A stretch of 64,000 bases of DNA from Panacagrimonas sp965216845. Its GTDB lineage: Bacteria; Pseudomonadota; Gammaproteobacteria; Nevskiales; Nevskiaceae. The position numbers and the translations under genes were made by a program. Positions within the stretch are counted from its first letter, which is position 1; each line of letters begins with the position of its first letter. This document shows, piece by piece, positions 8,909-18,704 of this stretch. Location: assembly GCA_965216845.1 (NCBI GenBank), contig OZ244200.1, positions 744,001 through 808,000 of the forward strand, given 5' to 3'. The notes below the pieces were generated by a model. It was not told the origin of the DNA, made no database searches, and was given only the letters and a program-made list of their open reading frames with translations.

Positions 8909-10210
8909 CTATTTCCGGCGCTGTGGTTTTTGCAGGCGCAGGTAGTAAAAGCCGTCCCATTGGTCGCCGGGCGCAATGCGGCGTCCCAGGCCCTGCGCCT
9001 GGCCCCAGGTCGCTTCGATGGGCAGGTGCCGGGCGTTCGCCTGAGTTTTGAGAAAACGCCGCGCAATCGCCTCACCTTCGGCGCGAAGCACCGAACAGGT
9101 GGCGTAAACCAGCAGCCCGCCAGCGGCGAGCATCGGCCACAGCGATTGCAGCAGCTCCAGTTGCGCGTCGGCGGAGGCCTCAATATCGCTTTGCCGCCGT
9201 AGCCATTTGATGTCGGGATGGCGACGGATGACGCCGGTGCCGGAGCAAGGCGCGTCCAGCAGGATGCGATCAAAGCCAGGGCCGCTCCAGCGGTCTTTGA
9301 GCCGGCGTGCATCCAGCACCTGGGTTTGCGCATGCAGTTGCAGGCGTGTCAGATTTTCTTCTACCCGTTGCAGGCGTTGCGCATCCACATCCAGCGCCAG
9401 CAGTTCCACCTCAGCCCGTTCCAGAATATGCGCGGTTTTTCCGCCGGGCGCGGCGCAGGCGTCGAGCACGCGCATGCCGTCGGCAACGTCCAGCAGGTCC
9501 ACGGCCAGTTGCGCGGAAAGGTCTTGCACGGAGAAATGACCTTCGGCGAATCCAGGCAACTGCTCCAGCGGATGAGGCGTTTCCAGCACCAGGCCATCGA
9601 CGGTCTGTTCGGCGACCTGCGCGGCGATGCCGGCGGCGGAAAAGTTCTTCACCAGCTGGTCGCGTGATAGCCGGCGCCGATTCACGCGCAGACTCATCGG
9701 CGCCTGTACATTGCCCTGGGTCAGCACCTGGCGCCATTGTTCGGGCCAGTCGGTGCGAATGGCATCGACCAGCCATTGCGGATACGACAGCGCCTGCGCC
9801 GGATCTTTCGGCAGCCGGCGCTCCAGTTGGTCGCGCTCGCGCAAATAGCGACGCAACACCGCGTTGACCACCGCCTTGTGACCCTGTCGGCCGGGGCGGT
9901 TGCAGGCTTCCACGGTTTGCGCAACCGCCGCGTGCGGTGCGATGCGGGTCGAACGCAGTTGATAAAGCCCCAACAGCAGCAGCGCCTCGAACTGCGGTGC
10001 ATCCTCGATCGGCTTGCGCAGCATCGTGTTGGCCAGGGCCCGCAACAGCGACAAATCCCGTAACACGCCATAACAAAGCATTTGCAGCAGGGCGCGATCA
10101 CGCCCCGAATGCGTGCCCGACAAGGCGCGTTCCAGCGCCTGGTCCAGGCTGCGGCCGCCAAGGACCTCGGCGATGGCGTCAGCGGCTTTGCTGCGAATCG
10201 AAGAACTCAT
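8909..10210 (-). CDS. rsmB: 16S rRNA m5C967 methyltransferase
   Basis: Methylates C967 of 16S rRNA on the small subunit. The 433-residue product has an N-terminal NusB-like RNA-binding domain (about 1-140) and a C-terminal Rossmann methyltransferase domain. SAM motif DACAAPGGK, the first catalytic-site cysteine in DAPCSGTG and the nucleophilic cysteine in YATCSV are all present. It starts 19 bases after the fmt stop, as is usual, and precedes trkA by 118 bases. Confidence 0.95.
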   Translation of the reverse strand: MSSSIRSKAADAIAEVLGGRSLDQALERALSGTHSGRDRALLQMLCYGVLRDLSLLRALANTMLRKPIEDAPQFEALLLLGLYQLRSTRIAPHAAVAQTVEACNRPGRQGHKAVVNAVLRRYLRERDQLERRLPKDPAQALSYPQWLVDAIRTDWPEQWRQVLTQGNVQAPMSLRVNRRRLSRDQLVKNFSAAGIAAQVAEQTVDGLVLETPHPLEQLPGFAEGHFSVQDLSAQLAVDLLDVADGMRVLDACAAPGGKTAHILERAEVELLALDVDAQRLQRVEENLTRLQLHAQTQVLDARRLKDRWSGPGFDRILLDAPCSGTGVIRRHPDIKWLRRQSDIEASADAQLELLQSLWPMLAAGGLLVYATCSVLRAEGEAIARRFLKTQANARHLPIEATWGQAQGLGRRIAPGDQWDGFYYLRLQKPQRRK

Positions 10211-10229
10211 GCGTGGAGGTGGGGTTCGG

Positions 10230-11162
10230 CTAGGTCAAGCCAGCACTGGCTTGGAGTTTGCCGCGCTGTGCGATTTGCGCGGCATCCAGTGCCTTGCCGC
10301 CCGGCCATTGCAGGACTTGCAGGCTGAGCAGGCCGTCGCCGGTTGCCACCTGAACGCCGGCGGCGCTGACGTCGATCACCTTGCCGGGCCTCGCCGAGCA
10401 GGGCAGCGCCAGCTTCAAGGCGCGATGAATACGCAGGCGCTGATCGCCCAACATGGTCCAGGCTCCGGGGACTGGATGAAACGCGCGGACCTTGCGCGAC
10501 AGCGTTTCGGCGTCCAGCGACCAGTTCAGTCGCGCTTGCTGTTTGTCGATTTTGGAGGCGTAGGTCGCGCCCTGTTCGGGCTGCGCGGTGGCGGGCAAAG
10601 CGTCTTTGTTGAGGCGCTCCATTGCCTCCACGATCATTTGCGCCCCCAGCGTGGACAATCGGTCTTGCAGCGCGCCGGCGGTTTCCTGATCGCCGATGTC
10701 GATGGCGCGCCGCAGCAGCATGGGGCCGGTATCCAGCCCGGCGTCCATTTGCATGATGGTGACGCCGGTCTGTGCATCACCGGCCTCGATCGCGCGCTGG
10801 ATCGGCGCCGCGCCGCGCCAGCGTGGCAACAAAGAGGCGTGAATATTGATGCAGCCGCGCGGCGGGATGTCCAGCACCTGTTGCGGAAGAATCAGACCGT
10901 AGGCCACCACCACCATGGCCTCCGCCTGTAGCTGCGCGATCTGTTCAATCGCATCCGGCTGATTACGCAAGCGCACGGGTTTGAAAACCGGCAGGCCCAG
11001 CGCCTCAGCCGCCTGGGAAACAGCCGATGCGCTGAGTTTGCGGCCGCGTCCCGCCGGCCGGTCAGGCTGGGTGAAAACGCCGACGATTTCATGCCCGGCA
11101 TCGTGCAGGGCCTGCAACGCCGGCACGGAAAACGCCGGCGTGCCGGCAAAGGCCAGTTTCAT
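10230..11162 (-). CDS. fmt: Methionyl-tRNA formyltransferase
   Basis: Formylates initiator Met-tRNA using 10-formyl-THF. The 310-residue protein starts MKLAFAGTPAFSVPALQAL; the active-site segment NIHASLLPRWRGAAPIQ carries the catalytic Asn/His, and MQMDAGLDTGPM contains the conserved aspartate. The C-terminal OB-like tRNA-binding domain is present. It is 46 bases downstream of def and 19 bases upstream of rsmB, the standard operon. Confidence 0.96.
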   Translation of the reverse strand: MKLAFAGTPAFSVPALQALHDAGHEIVGVFTQPDRPAGRGRKLSASAVSQAAEALGLPVFKPVRLRNQPDAIEQIAQLQAEAMVVVAYGLILPQQVLDIPPRGCINIHASLLPRWRGAAPIQRAIEAGDAQTGVTIMQMDAGLDTGPMLLRRAIDIGDQETAGALQDRLSTLGAQMIVEAMERLNKDALPATAQPEQGATYASKIDKQQARLNWSLDAETLSRKVRAFHPVPGAWTMLGDQRLRIHRALKLALPCSARPGKVIDVSAAGVQVATGDGLLSLQVLQWPGGKALDAAQIAQRGKLQASAGLT

Positions 11163-11208
11163 GGACGGTACGGGGGATCCGAAATGGGCGAATCTGAGCC
11201 GAGCGCGG

Positions 11209-11712
11209 TCAAGCCGCCAGCCGGCGCTTCTTCAGCTTCTTGTTGATGCGTTCGCGTTTGAGGCGGGACAGGTAGTCGATGTACAGCTTGCCGTCCAGAT
11301 GATCGATCTCGTGCTGGATGGCTTGCGCCAGCAGGCCGTCGGCTTGCAGTTCAAAGCTGTTTCCGTCGCGGTCCAGCGCGCGCATCCGCAGGTGGTTGAA
11401 GCGCATCACCTTTTCGCTGGTTTCAGGGATGGAAAGACAACCTTCTTCCATCGCCTGCTGGTCGTCGGCTTGCAGCACCTCGGGATTGATGATCACCATC
11501 GGTTCGGGTGCTTCCTTGCTGCCGCAGTCCATCACCGCCAGCCGCTGCATGACGCCCACCTGCGTGGCGGCCAGCCCGACGCCGGGGGCGTCGTACATGG
11601 TGTCGAACATGTCATCGATCAGCTTTTGCAGCCGTTCGTCGATTTGTTCGACCGGCGGCGCCTTTTGTCGCAGACGCGGGTCGGGATGTTGAAGTATGGT
11701 CAGAATTGCCAT
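11209..11712 (-). CDS. def: Peptide deformylase
   Basis: Removes the formyl group from the N-terminal methionine of nascent proteins. All three deformylase motifs are visible: GVGLAATQVG, EEGCLSIPE (Cys92) and QHEIDH (His134, Glu135, His138), which together bind the catalytic metal. 167 residues, normal length, with a basic tail (LKKRRLAA). First gene of the leftward def-fmt-rsmB-trkA-trkH-thrB run; its promoter lies in the 88-base gap to the divergent LysM gene. Confidence 0.97.
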   Translation of the reverse strand: MAILTILQHPDPRLRQKAPPVEQIDERLQKLIDDMFDTMYDAPGVGLAATQVGVMQRLAVMDCGSKEAPEPMVIINPEVLQADDQQAMEEGCLSIPETSEKVMRFNHLRMRALDRDGNSFELQADGLLAQAIQHEIDHLDGKLYIDYLSRLKRERINKKLKKRRLAA

Positions 11713-11800
11713 TGATGGAACCTTGCCGGGATGTCCGGCAAGTCTTCGAGAAACTTCGGTTTTATGCCAGAATCACCGCGTATTCGGGGGACACACGGCT

Positions 11801-13273
11801 ATGTACGATTATAGACGGTCGGGTGGGACAGCGACGCCGGGACGATGGGCAAGGGTCTGCTTGCCGGTTTTTTTGTTGGTGGCCTGCGCCAGTCAACCCG
11901 ATTTGCCAGACAATCCTGGCTCGGTCGCGGTTCGTACGCCGCTGCCGGATTCCGCCGCCGGTCAGCCCCGGGCTTTGCCGGATTCAGCCACGCCGGTGCG
12001 TCGGGTGCTGGTGTCGCGCGCGGCCGACAGCAAGCCGCTGAGAACCGCGCCACTGCAGGATCTGGCCGGCCCGGTCACGCCGCCCATCGCGTCATCGTCA
12101 TCGCCACCGGCGCCATCGACGCCACCACCGTCATCGCCACCGTTACCGAGCCGAGGCGCAGCCGCGCCCAAGGCCGGGCAGCGTGCAACACCGGGGAAAC
12201 CGCTGGTATTTACCCCCGCGCCGAGCGTGAGCGTGCCGCTGGCGTCCGCACCGCCTTCTTCGGCGGCGGCCGACCCCGGCGCGGGCGGGGGTGTTTCCGT
12301 GGCCGAGGAGGCGCCCTTTCGTTACGTGGTGCAGCCGGGCGACACGCTGTGGTCCATTTCCAAGCGCTTTCTGGACGACCCTTGGCAATGGCCAGAGGTC
12401 TGGTACATCAACGATGAGGTGGCCAACCCGCACCTGATCTTCCCCGGTGATGTGCTGACCCTGATTCAGAACAAGGGCCGCGCCGTGGTCACGCGTGAAG
12501 CGCCGCCGGCGCCAACGCTGAATGTGAGCAAGGTTTCTCCGCAGGTGCGTCGCCTGCCGCTGGAACAAGCCATTCCCACCATCCCGATCGATGCGATCCG
12601 CGAGTTCTTGCGCGGTCCGCGGCTGGTGACGGCCGACGAATTGGCGCGCGCACCCTACGTGCTGGCGTTCGAGGAAGACCATATCGTCGGCGGTTCCGGC
12701 AACACGGTTTACGTGCAGGATCTGGCGCAATCCACCGGCGTTCTGCAATACGCGGTGATTCGCAAGGGTGAGGCATACCGGGACCCGGACGACGGTGCGC
12801 TGCTCGGCTACGAGGCCATGCCGGTGGCCGAGGCGGACATCATGCGCTACGGCGAACCCGCCACCGGGCAGTTGGCGCGCAGTTTTCGCGAAGCCCTGAT
12901 TGGTGATCACCTGCTGCCCATCATGGCCGACGAATTCCGCGCCGACTTCCTGCCGCACGCGCCACAAGCGCAGGTCGACGGCAAGATCATCTCGGTCTAC
13001 GACGGCGTGTCGCAAATCGGACAATTCCAGATCGTGGCGATGAATCGCGGCAGCCAGCACGGTCTGGAACCCGGACATGTGCTGGACATCTTTCAGGTCG
13101 GTTCGCTGACCACCGACCCCTACACCCGCAAACGGGTTCGCCTGCCGGATGAATTCGCCGGCCAACTGATGGTGTTTCGCGTCACCCCGCGCGTGAGCTT
13201 CGGTCTGGTGATGGAAGTGTTCAAGCCGGTGCATCGGCTCGACCGGGTCGAAAACCCCAATCTGCGCGGATAA
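11801..13273 (+). CDS. LysM-domain lipoprotein
   Basis: A 490-residue envelope protein whose LysM domain (roughly residues 170-220, RYVVQPGDTLWSISKRFLDDP) binds peptidoglycan. The start at 11801 follows a GGGGG ribosome site and gives a basic N-region, hydrophobic core and lipobox LVAC, so it is probably an outer-membrane lipoprotein. A proline/serine-rich linker of about 120 residues follows, then LysM and a C-terminal domain of unknown fold. A LysM gene between def and dprA is conserved in many gammaproteobacteria. Its exact role is unknown; a wall-remodelling or trans-envelope anchor job is inferred. Confidence 0.85.
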   Translation: MYDYRRSGGTATPGRWARVCLPVFLLVACASQPDLPDNPGSVAVRTPLPDSAAGQPRALPDSATPVRRVLVSRAADSKPLRTAPLQDLAGPVTPPIASSSSPPAPSTPPPSSPPLPSRGAAAPKAGQRATPGKPLVFTPAPSVSVPLASAPPSSAAADPGAGGGVSVAEEAPFRYVVQPGDTLWSISKRFLDDPWQWPEVWYINDEVANPHLIFPGDVLTLIQNKGRAVVTREAPPAPTLNVSKVSPQVRRLPLEQAIPTIPIDAIREFLRGPRLVTADELARAPYVLAFEEDHIVGGSGNTVYVQDLAQSTGVLQYAVIRKGEAYRDPDDGALLGYEAMPVAEADIMRYGEPATGQLARSFREALIGDHLLPIMADEFRADFLPHAPQAQVDGKIISVYDGVSQIGQFQIVAMNRGSQHGLEPGHVLDIFQVGSLTTDPYTRKRVRLPDEFAGQLMVFRVTPRVSFGLVMEVFKPVHRLDRVENPNLRG

Positions 13274-13278
13274 GCCGC

Positions 13279-14391
13279 GTGGACGCCGCGGCGGCCGGCT
13301 GGCTGCGTCTGCTGCGGGCGGACGGTATTTCCGGAAAAACGCTTTCGGCGTTAGCGGAACGTTTTGGCGGTGCGGATGAAATTCTGTTGGCTTCTGACGC
13401 GGCGCTGACCCAGGCCGGGTGCAATGCGGGCCAGAAACGCGCCATTCGCGGCGCGCGGGACCTGGATCTGAGCCAGGACCTGGAATGGCTGGCGCAGCCC
13501 GGCTGCGGTCTGATGGGCTGGAACGACGCGGCCTACCCGAGGCGTTTGCGCGACATTGCCCACCCACCGCCGGTGTTGTTCTGGCGCGGTGATATCAGCC
13601 TGCTGCAAGCGCCTTATCTGGCCATCGTCGGCGCGCGCAACGCCACGCCGCAGGGGCTGGAAAACGCGCGCGCCTTCAGCGCGGAGCTGGCGGCGAATGG
13701 CCTTGGCATCGTCAGTGGTCTGGCCCTGGGCATCGACGGCGCGGCGCACGCGGGCGCGCTGGACGCCGATGGCATCACCACCGCAGTCTGCGCCACCGGC
13801 CTGGATCGCGTTTATCCGCGTCAGCACCACGCCCTGGCGACGCGTATTGCCGAAACCGGGCTGCTGATTTCCGAGTTTCTGCCCGGCACTGCGCCGCGAC
13901 CACAACACTTCCCGCGTCGCAATCGGTTGATCGCGGGCTTATCGCTGGGCGTTCTGGTGGTGGAGGCTGCGCGCGAGTCGGGTTCGCTGATCACCGCGCG
14001 CCTCGCCGGCGAGCAGGGTCGTGAAGTGTTCGCGATTCCCGGATCGATTCACAACGTCATGAGCCGTGGCTGTCACGCCCTGATCCGGCAGGGCGCCAAG
14101 CTGGTGGAAACCGCGCAGGACATTGTCGAGGAAATCGGCCCGCTACTGCCGCAACAGTGGTCCGCGCCGGCCAGGGGCGAGCAGGACGCCGAGACGGCGG
14201 TGGCGCAAGACGATGCTGATGTGCGCGCCTTGATGGCGGCCCTGGGGGAAGACCCGGAAACCCTGGATCGGCTGGTGGAGCGTCTGAAGTTGCCGGTGGA
14301 ACAGCTCAACGCGCTGCTGTTGCAGTTGGAACTGGAGGGGCGCATCGCCACCACGTCTGGCGGTCGATTCATGCGCGTTGGTCCGCGATAA
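13279..14391 (+). CDS. dprA: DNA-processing protein DprA (Smf)
   Basis: Loads RecA on incoming single-stranded DNA during natural transformation. 370 residues: N-terminal SAM-like region, Rossmann-like DNA-binding core (IVGARNATPQGLENA, SGLALGIDGAAHAGAL, GSLITARLAGEQGREVFAIPG split by a short loop) and a C-terminal winged-helix segment (about 305-365). It starts with GTG five bases after the LysM stop, so it is translationally close-coupled. Presence of dprA does not by itself show competence; no other competence genes are in view. Confidence 0.94.
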   Translation: MDAAAAGWLRLLRADGISGKTLSALAERFGGADEILLASDAALTQAGCNAGQKRAIRGARDLDLSQDLEWLAQPGCGLMGWNDAAYPRRLRDIAHPPPVLFWRGDISLLQAPYLAIVGARNATPQGLENARAFSAELAANGLGIVSGLALGIDGAAHAGALDADGITTAVCATGLDRVYPRQHHALATRIAETGLLISEFLPGTAPRPQHFPRRNRLIAGLSLGVLVVEAARESGSLITARLAGEQGREVFAIPGSIHNVMSRGCHALIRQGAKLVETAQDIVEEIGPLLPQQWSAPARGEQDAETAVAQDDADVRALMAALGEDPETLDRLVERLKLPVEQLNALLLQLELEGRIATTSGGRFMRVGPR

Positions 14392-14549
14392 GCGCAAAGC
14401 TTTTCCACTTTGTGTCACCCTTGAGGCGGCAAAAAGTTACTAGTTCATTACATCTGCAGAATGTGTAGACAAATTATCACGTCTTCGCTATGTTGGGTCC
14501 GTGCAGCCCTGCGGGCTTGCGCGGATTCAGGTCCAAACCCGGAACGATC

Positions 14550-15017
14550 ATGAAAGAGACCGTGCTGGACGTGCTGATGTACCTGTTCGAAAACTATCAG
14601 CATGGCGAGTTTTCCGACGCCGATAATCAGGACACCTTGCGTGACGAGCTGATTGCCGCCGGCTTTCCCGAAGACGAAGTCAATCACGCCTTCACCTGGC
14701 TGGATGGTCTGTCGGATCACCGCCAGCAACCGGCGCTGTTCGGCCCCACCGGCGCCATGCGCATTTACGCGGCCGAGGAGCAGATGCGCCTGTCCACCGA
14801 CTGTCGCGGCTTCCTGCTCTATCTGGAGCAGCTCGGCATCCTCGACAGCGCCGCGCGCGAGGTGGTGATTGATCGTCTGATGGCGTTTTCGGACGAAATC
14901 GATCTGGAACGGGTCAAATGGGTTTGCCTGCTGGTGTTGGTGAATCAACCCGACGGTGAGGATGCCTTTGAGCACCTGGAAGACATGGTTTATTACCAGG
15001 GCGACTACCGCCACTGA
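14550..15017 (+). CDS. smg: Smg family protein (DUF494)
   Basis: A 155-residue all-helical protein of unknown biochemical function, conserved between dprA and topA in proteobacteria. The N-terminus MKETVLDVLMYLFENYQHGE and the C-terminal WVCLLVLVNQPDGEDAFEHL block are characteristic. The ATG at 14550 gives the family N-terminus; the frame is open for 20 further codons upstream without similarity. The AT-rich stretch around 14440-14480 before it may hold the promoter. Confidence 0.92.
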   Translation: MKETVLDVLMYLFENYQHGEFSDADNQDTLRDELIAAGFPEDEVNHAFTWLDGLSDHRQQPALFGPTGAMRIYAAEEQMRLSTDCRGFLLYLEQLGILDSAAREVVIDRLMAFSDEIDLERVKWVCLLVLVNQPDGEDAFEHLEDMVYYQGDYRH

Positions 15018-15035
15018 CGCGGCAGGCTGGGCAGG

Positions 15036-16097
15036 ATGAACTGGTTTCGTCTATGGCCAGCGTCCTGCCGGATCTGGCCGCTGGCGTTGGCGCTGAGTCT
15101 GATCGCCGTTGAGGCCAGCGCTGACAATCACAAGTTGCCCGAAGGTTCCGAAGCGATCATTGCCGAACACCTGGAGCCGGTGGATTGTCGTGGCACGGCG
15201 CCGGACGATGAGCAGATGATCGACGAAACCAGGCGCCGCTTGCACGAAACTCTGTGCGGTGCTTCGCTCTGGTTCGACGGCCTGTTCGGCGAGCGTCGCA
15301 ATATCGAAGCGGCGCGCGGCGCGCGTGGACGGGTGGAAACCTCGGTCACGCACTCGGAATTCTTCGGCACCAAATTCCGTACCCGGCTGGACGTTCGCGT
15401 GGACCTGCCGAATCTGGAAGAGCGTGCCGAGCTGTTCTTCGGCCGCGACGATGACGACAGCTTCGTGCGCGACCGCACCGAAGGCTTTGCGCTGCGCTCG
15501 CAGTTTCCGCAACTGGATGACGATGACGAATGGCTCGCCGGTCTGGGTTACCGGTTGCCGGGCAATCGCAACTTCCGTAGCGACTTTCGCGTCGGCGTTC
15601 GCAATCTGCGCACGCCGCGCGCGTTCGTTCGCAACCGCATTCGCTACAACGCCTACAGCACCAGTCGCAGCGTCGTGCATTTTCGTCTGACCCCGTTTTG
15701 GAACACGCTGGACGGATTTGGCGTCAGCCCCGGGTTTGACTACAGCTATGTGTTGTCGCCCACCCGGCTGCTGCGCTGGGGCAACGCCGGCACCGTGTCG
15801 GAGAAGACCGAAGGTCTGGATTGGCGCAGCGCGCTGATTTTGTATCAGGGACTGCCTCAGGGGCGCGGCGTGGCCCTGGAAGGCTTTGTGCGCGGCAGCA
15901 CCGATGATCCGGTGGAACTGGTGGAATACGGCAGCCGCCTGATCTTTCGTCAGCCCTTGGCCAAGAACCGTTTGACTGCGGAACTGGTCAGCGGATACAG
16001 CTTTCCCAAGATCGATCCGGACGAATCGCGCGATGGCTCATTTCTGGTCGGATTGGGACTGGAAATGCCCTTCGGTGGTGATGCATCCAAGCGTTGA
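15036..16097 (+). CDS. Hypothetical outer-membrane beta-barrel-like protein
   Basis: 353 residues with a signal peptide (hydrophobic core LALALSLIAVEASA). The mature part has many alternating-hydrophobicity strands rich in Arg, Asp and Phe, and ends in a strand GSFLVGLGLEMPF near the C-terminus, which suggests an outer-membrane barrel. I do not recognise a named family. It starts 18 bases after smg and is probably in the same transcript. The C-terminal aromatic residue is followed by GGDASKR, so the usual terminal-Phe signal is not at the very end. Confidence 0.7.
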   Translation: MNWFRLWPASCRIWPLALALSLIAVEASADNHKLPEGSEAIIAEHLEPVDCRGTAPDDEQMIDETRRRLHETLCGASLWFDGLFGERRNIEAARGARGRVETSVTHSEFFGTKFRTRLDVRVDLPNLEERAELFFGRDDDDSFVRDRTEGFALRSQFPQLDDDDEWLAGLGYRLPGNRNFRSDFRVGVRNLRTPRAFVRNRIRYNAYSTSRSVVHFRLTPFWNTLDGFGVSPGFDYSYVLSPTRLLRWGNAGTVSEKTEGLDWRSALILYQGLPQGRGVALEGFVRGSTDDPVELVEYGSRLIFRQPLAKNRLTAELVSGYSFPKIDPDESRDGSFLVGLGLEMPFGGDASKR

Positions 16098-16206
16098 ACT
16101 TTGCCCGAAATCACGCGCATGAATGAAGCCGGTGCTGGACACTGCCGGCGGCTAGGCCGTATAAGCTGGCCCGCGCGGGCACCAATGCGCCGCAAGAATC
16201 CAAGCT

Positions 16207-16286
16207 AGGGCGTGTTCATAATTCGCGCCTTGCCTGGCTGAAAAACAGGCGGCAACGCCACAACGAACTAAATGTGAACACGCCCT
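16207..16286. repeat. 80-bp element with 12-bp terminal inverted repeats
   Basis: AGGGCGTGTTCA at 16207-16218 and its exact reverse complement at 16275-16286 bound 80 bases that also contain an inner hairpin (GCCTG ... CAGGC). The structure looks like a miniature inverted-repeat element or the fused ends of a small insertion sequence. No clear target duplication is seen. The right terminus ends one base before the topA start codon, so topA has no recognisable ribosome site outside the element. Confidence 0.55.
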
Positions 16287-16287
16287 G

Positions 16288-18702
16288 ATGAGCAAGAATC
16301 TAGTCATCGTTGAGTCGCCGGCCAAGGCCAAGACCATCAAGAAATATCTGGGGCCGGAATACGAAGTGCTGGCGTCCTACGGACACGTGCGCGATCTGGT
16401 GCCCAAGGACGGCGCGGTCGATCCCAGCCAGGGTTTCCAGATGAAATACCAGGTGATCGACAAGAACGAAAAACACGTTCGCGCGATTCGCACTGCGCTC
16501 AAGGATGCCGATGCCTTGTATCTGGCGACCGACCCGGATCGCGAGGGCGAGGCCATTTCCTGGCACCTGGTGGAGTTGCTGCACGAGAAAAAGGCGCTCA
16601 AGGACAAGCCGGTGCGGCGGGTGGTGTTTCACGAGATCACCAAGTCCGCAGTCAACGAGGCGGTGTCCAACCCGCGCGAGGTCGCCAGCGAGCTGGTCAA
16701 CGCGCAACAGGCGCGCCGCGCGCTGGACTATCTGGTGGGTTTCAACCTTTCCCCCTTGCTGTGGCGGAAGGTGCAGCCGGGATTGTCCGCCGGTCGCGTG
16801 CAATCGCCGGCGCTGCGTTTGATCTGCGAGCGCGAAGAGGAAATCAAGGCCTTCGTGCCGCGTGAATACTGGACCATCGAGGCGCGCGCGCAAAAGCAGG
16901 AGAGCAAATTCTCCGCCCGGCTGATCGAGCTGGACGGCAAGAAGCTGGAGCAGTTCAGCCTCACCAACATCATGGGCGCGGGCAATGCGCGCGCAAGACT
17001 GCTGGATGCGGCGCAGGGCGAGCTGTTGGTCGCCAAGGTGGACAAGAAACAGCGCAAGCGCAACCCGGCGCCGCCGTTCACCACCTCCACCCTGCAACAG
17101 GAAGCCAATCGCAAGCTGGGGTTCACTTCCAGCCGCACCATGCGCACCGCGCAGCAGTTGTACGAAGGCATCGACATTGGCGGCGAAACCGTCGGCCTGA
17201 TCAGCTATATGCGAACCGATTCGGTCAACCTGGCCGCGGAGGCGCTGAATGAAATCCGCCAGACCATCGGCCAGCAGTTCGGCGAAAAGTCGGTGCCCGA
17301 ACAGCCGCGTTATTTCAAATCCAAGTCCAAGAACGCGCAGGAAGCGCACGAGGCGATTCGGCCCACCTCTGCCTTGCGCCTGCCCAACAGCTTGAAGGAC
17401 AGGTTGAGCGCGGATCAGGCCAAGCTGTACGAGCTGATCTGGAAACGCGCCGTGGCCAGTCAGATGACGCAGGCCATTTTCGACACCGTTGCGGTCGACT
17501 TACAGGCCGGCGAAACCGGCACCTTTCGCGCCAATGGCTCGGTGTTGGTGGAACCGGGCTTCATCGCGGTGTACAGCCAGGGCAAGGACCAGCCCGACAA
17601 CGAAGATGACGACAAGCGTCTGCCGGCGCTGGAGCAGGGCGAGACCGTCAAGCTGCTGGAAGTGGTACCAGACCAACACTTCACCGAACCGCCGCCGCGC
17701 TATACCGAGGCCAGCCTGGTCAAGACGCTGGAGGAATACGACATCGGTCGACCGTCCACCTACGCCAGCATCATCAGCACTTTGCAGGCGCGTAACTACG
17801 TGCGGTTGGACGGCAAGGTGTTTTTCCCGACCGACGTTGGCATGATCGTCAACCGTTTCCTGACCAAGCACTTCACGCGTTACGTGGACTACGCGTTCAC
17901 CGCCGCGCTGGAAGATGATCTGGACGCGGTGTCGCGCGGCGAGAAAGGCTGGGTGCCCTTGCTGGACAAATTCTGGGGTGAATTCAAGCCGCAGGTTGAC
18001 GAGAAGATGGAGTTGTCGCGCAAAGACACGGTGGAAGATGCGCGCGTCATCGGCACCGACCCGGACAGCGGCAAACCCATCGCCGCCCGCCTGGGGCGCT
18101 ACGGCCCCTTCGTGCAGATCGGCACCAAGGACGATGAGGAAAAGCCGCGCTTTGCCTCACTGCGCGCCAACCAGCGCATTGACACCATCACCCTGGAGCA
18201 GGCGCTGGACCTGTTCAAGCTGCCGCGCAAACTGGGGCAACTGGACAACGGCGAAGAGGTGGAAGCGAATATCGGTCGCTTCGGCCCCTACGTGCGGCAC
18301 GGCAAGTCCTTCGTGTCACTGAAAAAGGATGACGATCCCTACACCATCGAACTGCCGCGCGCCAAGGAATTGATCGAAGCCAAGGCCGCCGCACTCAAGG
18401 CCGCCACCATCCGCGAGTTCGACGACAGCGGCATCAAGATCATCAAGGGCCGTTTCGGCCCCTACATCACCGACGGCTCGCGCCGCGCCAACATTCCCAA
18501 GGCGCGGGACCCCATGTCGCTGTCGCCGCTGGATTGCGAATTCTTCCTGAACGAAGCGGCGGAAAAGGCCAAGGCAGCCAAGGGCGCCAAGAAATCATCC
18601 GCTGCCAAGGCCAAAACCACCGCCAAGAAAAAGCCGGCGGCGAAAAAACCTGCTGCCAAGAAAACGGCTGCGAAGAAAACCCCCGCCAACAAAAAGGCTT
18701 GA
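16288..18702 (+). CDS. topA: DNA topoisomerase I
   Basis: Relaxes negative supercoils by cutting one strand. 804 residues: Toprim domain at the N-terminus (VIVESPAKAKTI, TDPDREGEAISWH), type IA core with catalytic Tyr307 in GLISYMRTDS, then C-terminal repeat domains. In place of the zinc ribbons of E. coli TopA it has glycine-rich C-terminal repeats (RLGRYGPFVQIG, NIGRFGPYVRHG, KGRFGPYITDG) and ends in a 45-residue Lys/Ala-rich tail, as in many non-enteric proteobacteria. It is followed by tsaC after two bases. Confidence 0.97.
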   Translation: MSKNLVIVESPAKAKTIKKYLGPEYEVLASYGHVRDLVPKDGAVDPSQGFQMKYQVIDKNEKHVRAIRTALKDADALYLATDPDREGEAISWHLVELLHEKKALKDKPVRRVVFHEITKSAVNEAVSNPREVASELVNAQQARRALDYLVGFNLSPLLWRKVQPGLSAGRVQSPALRLICEREEEIKAFVPREYWTIEARAQKQESKFSARLIELDGKKLEQFSLTNIMGAGNARARLLDAAQGELLVAKVDKKQRKRNPAPPFTTSTLQQEANRKLGFTSSRTMRTAQQLYEGIDIGGETVGLISYMRTDSVNLAAEALNEIRQTIGQQFGEKSVPEQPRYFKSKSKNAQEAHEAIRPTSALRLPNSLKDRLSADQAKLYELIWKRAVASQMTQAIFDTVAVDLQAGETGTFRANGSVLVEPGFIAVYSQGKDQPDNEDDDKRLPALEQGETVKLLEVVPDQHFTEPPPRYTEASLVKTLEEYDIGRPSTYASIISTLQARNYVRLDGKVFFPTDVGMIVNRFLTKHFTRYVDYAFTAALEDDLDAVSRGEKGWVPLLDKFWGEFKPQVDEKMELSRKDTVEDARVIGTDPDSGKPIAARLGRYGPFVQIGTKDDEEKPRFASLRANQRIDTITLEQALDLFKLPRKLGQLDNGEEVEANIGRFGPYVRHGKSFVSLKKDDDPYTIELPRAKELIEAKAAALKAATIREFDDSGIKIIKGRFGPYITDGSRRANIPKARDPMSLSPLDCEFFLNEAAEKAKAAKGAKKSSAAKAKTTAKKKPAAKKPAAKKTAAKKTPANKKA

Positions 18703-18704
18703 GG

